Positions 7,801 through 11,475 of a DNA stretch of 11,475 nt are shown here, piece after piece (position 1 is the first letter of the stretch; every line of letters begins with the position of its first letter). The stretch spans positions 1-11,475 of the forward strand of contig OMSZ01000201.1 in NCBI GenBank assembly GCA_900313855.1, in the 5' to 3' direction. The position numbers were made by a program, and so were the translations under genes. The stretch comes from an uncultured Eubacteriales bacterium (lineage in GTDB: Bacteria; Bacillota; Clostridia; Lachnospirales; Lachnospiraceae). The notes under the pieces are model-generated. The model was not told the DNA's origin and searched no databases. It saw only the letters and a list, made by a program, of their open reading frames with translations.

Positions 7801-9793
7801 GTGAAACGGTAAGTCCGTCATCAGCACCTAATGTGCAACTGAGTCTGCCGTCATTTATATAATTAAGTCCGTCTGTCGAAACACCAAGGATCGTTCCATC
7901 AGCAAGCTCCATCGCAAACCGGAATCTGGTTCCGATAACACCTTTAGTACCGGCGTTATAAGAAATCTTATCTCCACCCGGCTTCATGCATACCAGACCA
8001 TCCTGACCATAGGTACTTACCCATATATTATTATTACTGTCCTTCATAATATGTCTTACTCTTTCACCGTTAAACATTGACATATTAGAGGACGGCAGCT
8101 CCCTGTTACTTGAATTTGATACTACTCTTATTCCCGTATCGGTTCCTATATACAGCTTTCCAGCATCCATCATAAGCGCATTGACAACCTCGCCATCCAT
8201 ATCGGCTTTATCAAATACATTGATAAAAGGATTAATTGAAAGCTTCATTATTCCCTGCTTACTGGATGAAAACCAGATGTTGTCCTGATAGTCCACTATT
8301 ATATCCGTAACCGCGCTTGAAAATTCTTCGTTAGAGATAATCTTTCCCCTCCCTAAGGAGCTTACATAAGCTATACCTTTAGATGCCGCAACGAAAAATC
8401 CTCTCTCCTGCTTAGAATAGAAGATACGATTAACGTCATTTATCTCCGGAAGCGCTACTGATGCAAAGGGTTTAACTTCACCTTTGGGGGAAATATAATA
8501 CCTCATCAATTCATGTCCCGAGGTACCTATCATTATATCTCCACCCTCGCCGCAGGCAGCCGCCGTAAATGATACCTCCGGGTCATCGCTTTGAAGCTTA
8601 CAGATAACCTCATCCTCCTTCATTATGAAGAACACTCCGCTTGCGGTTACTCCTATAATGCTTCCGTCATCGGTACAATTTAATGAATATACGCAGTTGA
8701 TCTCCTGATACTCCGAATACACCTTGATCGTGCCATCCTTGCCTATCCTGCACAGATCAGCGGCAGTTCCTATATAGATATTTCCCTGCTTGTCCTCACA
8801 TATAGAACGTACAGAGTCAGAGGGCAAGCCCTCATTCGTTGTGAAAAAATCAACCTTGCCTGACTGTGTCTCATAACGGGCCACGCCGCAGTCATTAGTA
8901 CCTATCCACAGACATCCGTTGTCATCCTCGTAAAGATAGATAACATTATTGATACGTTCATCAATTAAGATCTGCTCAAAATTAATGCCGTTATATCTGT
9001 ATAGCCCCGAATAGGCTCCTGCCCATATATAACCGTCCATGGTTTGCTCTATGGTGTTGATCTCAGCAGATACGAGTCCGTTATCCATGCCATATATAAC
9101 AGCTGCATACTCCGATCTGTAATCCTTTGCGGCATATACTCTTTCCGGCAGCAGTCCGCTTAACAAAAGGGACGACAGGAAAAGAATGAGCAACAGACTA
9201 CTTACGTTTCCTTTAGGAGTATTATCGTTATCCTTTTTCCCGGCATTATGTTTTCTGACAAAATGAACTATAAATAGTGTAATTATTATCGTAATGGCTT
9301 TGTCCGGCATATTAATGAAAAGCTCTCCGGCAATACAGCATACCACCTTAAGATTCATATAATTAGAAAGCATATCCACAAGCGCATCGCCCCATTCATT
9401 ACCCACATATCCATTGTTGAAATAGAGGTTTAGAGGCGTTGAAACAATAGTCATTACAAAACCCGCAAAAAGTGCCGTAGCGATAACCGAAAACGATTCA
9501 ATTTTTCTGTCTCTTGGGAAAAATATTCCAACTGCTATTCCGCCCGCAATACTGACAATTGCAAACCACAGCTCAGTCGGATTGGAAAAAGCCGATACAA
9601 TGTTCATAAGACCGCCCGATATTGCCCCCGCAACAGGTCCTAAAAGTATAGCAGAAAGAAATGTTCCTACCGAATCAAACCAAAAAGGCAGAGAGAGGCT
9701 GTCAGCCACCCATCTGCCTAAAAGGTTGATCATTGTACCAAGCAATATAAGAATAATATTAGTTAAATTAATAGTAAATTTCCACTTATTCAT
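4847..9793 (-). CDS. Giant hybrid sensor kinase: ECF-S-like membrane domain, double propeller, Y_Y_Y, HisKA, HATPase, REC, HPt
   Basis: A 1648-residue multidomain sensor. Residues 1-181 form about six hydrophobic helices, with FWFDSVGTFLSAILLGPVAGA resembling S components of ECF vitamin transporters. Residues 196-221 look like a signal peptide ending VYA-AKD. Residues about 225-830 hold 14 two-component-regulator-propeller repeats (IWAGAYSGLYRYNG, LWIGTNDCGVARY, ILVGSDGGGIYII), enough for two seven-bladed propellers. A Y_Y_Y-type beta-sandwich (about 832-932) and a TM helix (about 943-965) follow. The cytoplasmic part has a HisKA domain with H1002 in SHEIRTP, a HATPase with N1115-N1119, DTGTGI (1150-1155) and GTGLG (1180-1184), a receiver with D1256/D1257, D1300, T1330 and K1352, and an HPt domain with H1508 in HAMKS. 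The last 70 residues are acidic and helical. Layout to the TM resembles Bacteroides hybrid two-component systems, but there is no AraC domain. The ATG at 9793 lies 22 nt after the preceding gene, with only a weak Shine-Dalgarno. Confidence 0.97.
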   Translation of the reverse strand: MNKWKFTINLTNIILILLGTMINLLGRWVADSLSLPFWFDSVGTFLSAILLGPVAGAISGGLMNIVSAFSNPTELWFAIVSIAGGIAVGIFFPRDRKIESFSVIATALFAGFVMTIVSTPLNLYFNNGYVGNEWGDALVDMLSNYMNLKVVCCIAGELFINMPDKAITIIITLFIVHFVRKHNAGKKDNDNTPKGNVSSLLLILFLSSLLLSGLLPERVYAAKDYRSEYAAVIYGMDNGLVSAEINTIEQTMDGYIWAGAYSGLYRYNGINFEQILIDERINNVIYLYEDDNGCLWIGTNDCGVARYETQSGKVDFFTTNEGLPSDSVRSICEDKQGNIYIGTAADLCRIGKDGTIKVYSEYQEINCVYSLNCTDDGSIIGVTASGVFFIMKEDEVICKLQSDDPEVSFTAAACGEGGDIMIGTSGHELMRYYISPKGEVKPFASVALPEINDVNRIFYSKQERGFFVAASKGIAYVSSLGRGKIISNEEFSSAVTDIIVDYQDNIWFSSSKQGIMKLSINPFINVFDKADMDGEVVNALMMDAGKLYIGTDTGIRVVSNSSNRELPSSNMSMFNGERVRHIMKDSNNNIWVSTYGQDGLVCMKPGGDKISYNAGTKGVIGTRFRFAMELADGTILGVSTDGLNYINDGRLSCTLGADDGLTVSHILSAALMEDGTILVGSDGGGIYIIRDRKVVGNIGAAQGLKSLVILKIVPCMDGFLYATSNGLYYDDGSGQKLKRLKKFPYNNNYDIYITDDGQAFISSSAGIFVVSAKKLIEDEDYPYILLNRTRGFDTTLTANAWDAVKDDVLYLCCTDGVRAINTATFNELNDNYNIVISSMTDEGEDVPVKNGVYQIPSGRGRINITPAVLNYAISNPLIYVCLEGIDEQGMVRHQNELESLVYTSLPYGDHTLKVQILDDVTGEVKKEQKFYLHKDAELYERGYFRLYLIFVSAMLIAFLAWMVAKMGNMAVINRQYDQIREAKEEAEYANQAKSRFLANMSHEIRTPINAVLGMDEMILRESTEKEIKSYASDIYTAGNTLLSLINDILDSSKIESGKMEIIPVEYELTTLIRDLYNMITPRAQAKDLKLVVEIEESLPSILFGDDVRLRQVVTNMLTNAVKYTPSGTVWLRMSGKPEGENILLHVEVADTGTGIKEEDIPKLFEAYQRIEEGKNRNIEGTGLGMNITLSLLELMGSELKVFSEYGKGSRFYFEIVQKVIDDSPVGKIEEKLNTREADYSYEGSFVAPDARVLVVDDNEMNRKVFKSLLKVTQISVADAGGGAEALELAAAEKFDMVFMDHMMPDMDGVETLQHMRKLEGYDKIPVYVLTANAVTGAKEQYLEAGFDGFISKPIVSGKLEQALLERLPKELIKPFKSMEKSGNLNENAGADGGGRLENADDHENGFGDITIDDIPAVDGVDWNYAWLHLPDMELLAGTVKNFHNVIGLEADKLDRMYETLSDEKLSDEMLSDGTRKEVSGEYSEETNDGQDAREEENEHFTQYRIQVHAMKSLAATIGIVPLAGMAKMLEFAARDKDMQTIEKMHGVFISEWKSYSDKLVGVFGIEDDKAHEEDKMPADSDMLRAMMEMLRNALEDFDVDACDGIMEKIRSYSYDKDVGSFIEQLSAAVADLDQDEAEGIMERIEEEL
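5372..5416 (-). repeat. 15-bp tandem repeat, three copies, inside the HPt coding region
   Basis: CATCCGAYAG recurs on the plus strand at 5377-5386, 5392-5401 and 5407-5416, exactly 15 nt apart. It encodes three consecutive five-residue units, LSDEK, LSDEM and LSDGT (residues 1460-1474). The repeat sits in an acidic insert of about 50 residues between the first helix of the HPt domain and the helix carrying H1508. Because the unit is a multiple of three, copy-number change would keep the reading frame. Confidence 0.75.
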
Positions 9794-9815
9794 GTCGATA
9801 CCGTGTCAAATATCA

Positions 9816-10082
9816 TTATTTGATAATTGTAATTCCACCGATCAGAGGAACCGGCTTCTCCTCCTCGTTAATAGCTGCAATAAGACCCATGATCCAGCAT
9901 ACTACCATAAAGATTCCCCAAGCCCATCCGATACACGGAATCGGAGTAAGCAAAGTAAAAAGGAAAATAACAAGAGCCTGATTAAGATGGAACTTAGCTC
10001 CTTCCTTATCGCCTGCAATAAATGCGATCAATAAACCAATCCATGTAATATAAGCTACAATACCTGTCGTTCGTGCGTCCAT
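9816..10082 (-). CDS. DUF4870/Tic20-like small membrane protein
   Basis: An 88-residue protein with three predicted membrane segments (about 7-24, 34-50 and 52-71). The sequence YITWIGLLIAFIAGDKEGAKFHLNQALVIFL followed by CWIMGLIAAINEEEKPVPLIG is the pattern I associate with the DUF4870 / Tic20-like family, small membrane proteins of unknown role in bacteria. The ATG at 10082 follows an excellent GGGAGG Shine-Dalgarno with a 6-nt spacer. It is the first gene after the promoter in the 10083-10219 region, and its stop is 22 nt from the start of the hybrid kinase, so it probably leads the signalling operon. It may be an accessory membrane partner of the kinase, but nothing in the sequence proves that. 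Confidence 0.82.
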   Translation of the reverse strand: MDARTTGIVAYITWIGLLIAFIAGDKEGAKFHLNQALVIFLFTLLTPIPCIGWAWGIFMVVCWIMGLIAAINEEEKPVPLIGGITIIK

Positions 10083-10112
10083 ATCTTTCCTCCCAAGTAT
10101 ATATTAATATTA

Positions 10113-10143
10113 GTGTCTTATATTATCAAAGACACCTTTGATA
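10113..10143 (-). promoter_or_regulatory. Overlapping inverted repeats in the signalling-operon leader (possible operator or RNA switch)
   Basis: A perfect 20-bp inverted repeat, TATCAAAG-N4-CTTTGATA, occupies 10124-10143. A second inverted repeat, GTGTCTT-N9-AAGACAC, has arms at 10113-10119 and 10129-10135 and shares 10124-10135 with the first. As RNA the two hairpins cannot form together; as DNA the 20-mer is a typical dimer-binding operator shape. It also covers TTGATA (10129-10124), a possible -35 element 17 nt from TAATAT (10106-10101), which would be a second promoter with a very short leader. The site lies 31-61 nt upstream of the DUF4870 start codon. Function is inferred from structure only. 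Confidence 0.5.
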
Positions 10144-10149
10144 TTAAAA

Positions 10150-10176
10150 CTGCCTGATCAAAAATGATCACCGCAG
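10150..10176 (-). terminator. Hairpin with short T-run, yajC terminator or leader attenuator
   Basis: Read on the minus strand, CTGC-GG-TGATCA-TTTT-TGATCA-G-GCAG folds into a stem of 10 base pairs with a small internal loop, followed directly by TTTTAAT. It lies 44 nt past the yajC stop and could end the tgt-yajC transcript. However, it is also downstream of the extended -10 promoter at 10185-10213 and would sit at about +2 to +28 of that transcript, where it could act as an attenuator or a 5'-stabilising hairpin. The T-run is short, so termination may be weak. Confidence 0.5.
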
Positions 10177-10184
10177 CCCGATTA

Positions 10185-10213
10185 ATTATATCAAATTATC
10201 CATTATAATGCAA
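10185..10213 (-). promoter_or_regulatory. Extended -10 sigma-A type promoter for the DUF4870-kinase-regulator operon
   Basis: On the minus strand TTGCAT (10213-10208) is followed by a 17-nt spacer and TATAAT (10190-10185). TG sits one base ahead of the -10 hexamer (TGATATAAT), giving a consensus extended -10 element that compensates for a weak -35. Transcription should start near 10178, about 95 nt before the DUF4870 start codon, with the hairpin and inverted repeats inside the leader. The promoter begins within 7 nt of the yajC stop codon. Confidence 0.6.
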
Positions 10214-10219
10214 ATTCAA

Positions 10220-10558
10220 TTATTTATCTTCTGCAGCGCTATCATCGTCTCTTTCAACCTCTGCAATAGCATTCTTATGCATCGGAATACGACAATTCTT
10301 GTTGTTACCGAATTCAACAATAACAGTATCATCAACCACATCTAACACTACACCGTAAAATCCACCGGTAGTCATGATATTATCTCCCGGCTTAACAGAT
10401 TCTCTTAATGCATCCATCTCCTTCTGCTGTTTCTTCTGGGGACGGATCATAATAAGATATAATACACCGATCCACAAAGCCACCATAGCTACTGTTGCAA
10501 GTATTGAACCTCCTGATGCCTGTGAATTAACACCACTTGTAAGTATCATTGATAACAT
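10220..10558 (-). CDS. yajC: YajC, SecDF-associated subunit of the Sec translocase
   Basis: A 112-residue single-pass membrane protein that joins SecDF and the SecYEG translocon or YidC during protein export. A short N-terminus precedes one membrane helix (about 18-38), then the family signature IRPQKKQQKEMDAL, and then the small cytoplasmic beta domain (KPGDNIMTTGGFYGVVLDVVDD...). It ends in an acidic tail. I place the start at ATG 10558, behind GGAAG with an 8-nt spacer. The frame stays open upstream to 10666, but that extension lies inside tgt, is Arg-rich and lacks any YajC similarity. yajC follows tgt by 25 nt, the usual order in bacteria. secDF does not follow here, since an intergenic promoter region and an unrelated operon come next. 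Confidence 0.95.
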   Translation of the reverse strand: MLSMILTSGVNSQASGGSILATVAMVALWIGVLYLIMIRPQKKQQKEMDALRESVKPGDNIMTTGGFYGVVLDVVDDTVIVEFGNNKNCRIPMHKNAIAEVERDDDSAAEDK

Positions 10559-10583
10559 AATTAAAACTTCCTTTCTTATCCTT

Positions 10584-11475
<892 letters not shown>

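Noticed and set aside
9582..10034. 150-codon open frame on the plus strand
   Set aside because: It lies opposite the kinase N-terminus and the DUF4870 gene, has no ribosome binding site or domain pattern, and the minus-strand products are clearly real.
1..10082. Claim that the hybrid kinase regulates the GH43 gene
   Set aside because: Proximity and analogy with Bacteroides systems suggest it, but two unrelated genes lie between and no shared operator was found, so it is kept as speculation only.

Overview
This window looks like chromosomal DNA of a moderately low-GC member of the Clostridia, most likely Lachnospiraceae (Butyrivibrio / Pseudobutyrivibrio / Roseburia-like). That placement is an inference. 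It rests on the tgt-yajC order, strong AGGAGG-type ribosome binding sites, AT-rich intergenic DNA, a clostridial-type cysteine synthase with GGSIKTR and SGNQG motifs, and a glycoside hydrolase 43 gene of a kind common in plant-fibre and gut Lachnospiraceae. All eight genes I can support lie on the minus strand, so the window reads biologically from right to left.

Right edge (about 11475-10220): the C-terminal four-fifths of queuine/preQ1 tRNA-ribosyltransferase (tgt), then, after 25 nt, yajC, the accessory subunit of the Sec translocon. A 137-nt intergenic region follows. It holds an extended -10 promoter, a terminator-like hairpin at the start of the predicted transcript, and a perfect 20-bp inverted repeat that overlaps a competing inverted repeat.

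Centre (10082-4089): a probable signalling operon. It starts with an 88-residue DUF4870/Tic20-like membrane protein. Next is a 1648-residue hybrid sensor kinase with an ECF S-component-like membrane domain, a signal-peptide-like segment, two seven-bladed Reg_prop propellers, a Y_Y_Y domain, a TM segment, HisKA, HATPase, REC and HPt. Last is a double-receiver response regulator whose ATG overlaps the kinase stop codon. No protein here has a DNA-binding output domain, so the relay must end elsewhere. The kinase is built like the periplasmic-sensing hybrid two-component systems of Bacteroides, but it has a His-Asp-His relay tail in place of an AraC domain and an extra transporter-like membrane module in front.

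Left (4041-1): cysK (cysteine synthase) begins 47 nt after the response regulator and may be co-transcribed. A 152-nt AT-rich spacer with repeated TTTAATCTTTA motifs follows, then a five-TM protein of unknown function with an ambiguous start. Next is an intergenic region containing a 142-bp imperfect palindrome (a probable dispersed or MITE-like element). The window ends in the first 523 codons of a GH43 glycosidase that continues past the left edge. A plausible but untested idea is that the kinase senses an external carbohydrate or another envelope cue and that the nearby GH43 gene is among its targets.
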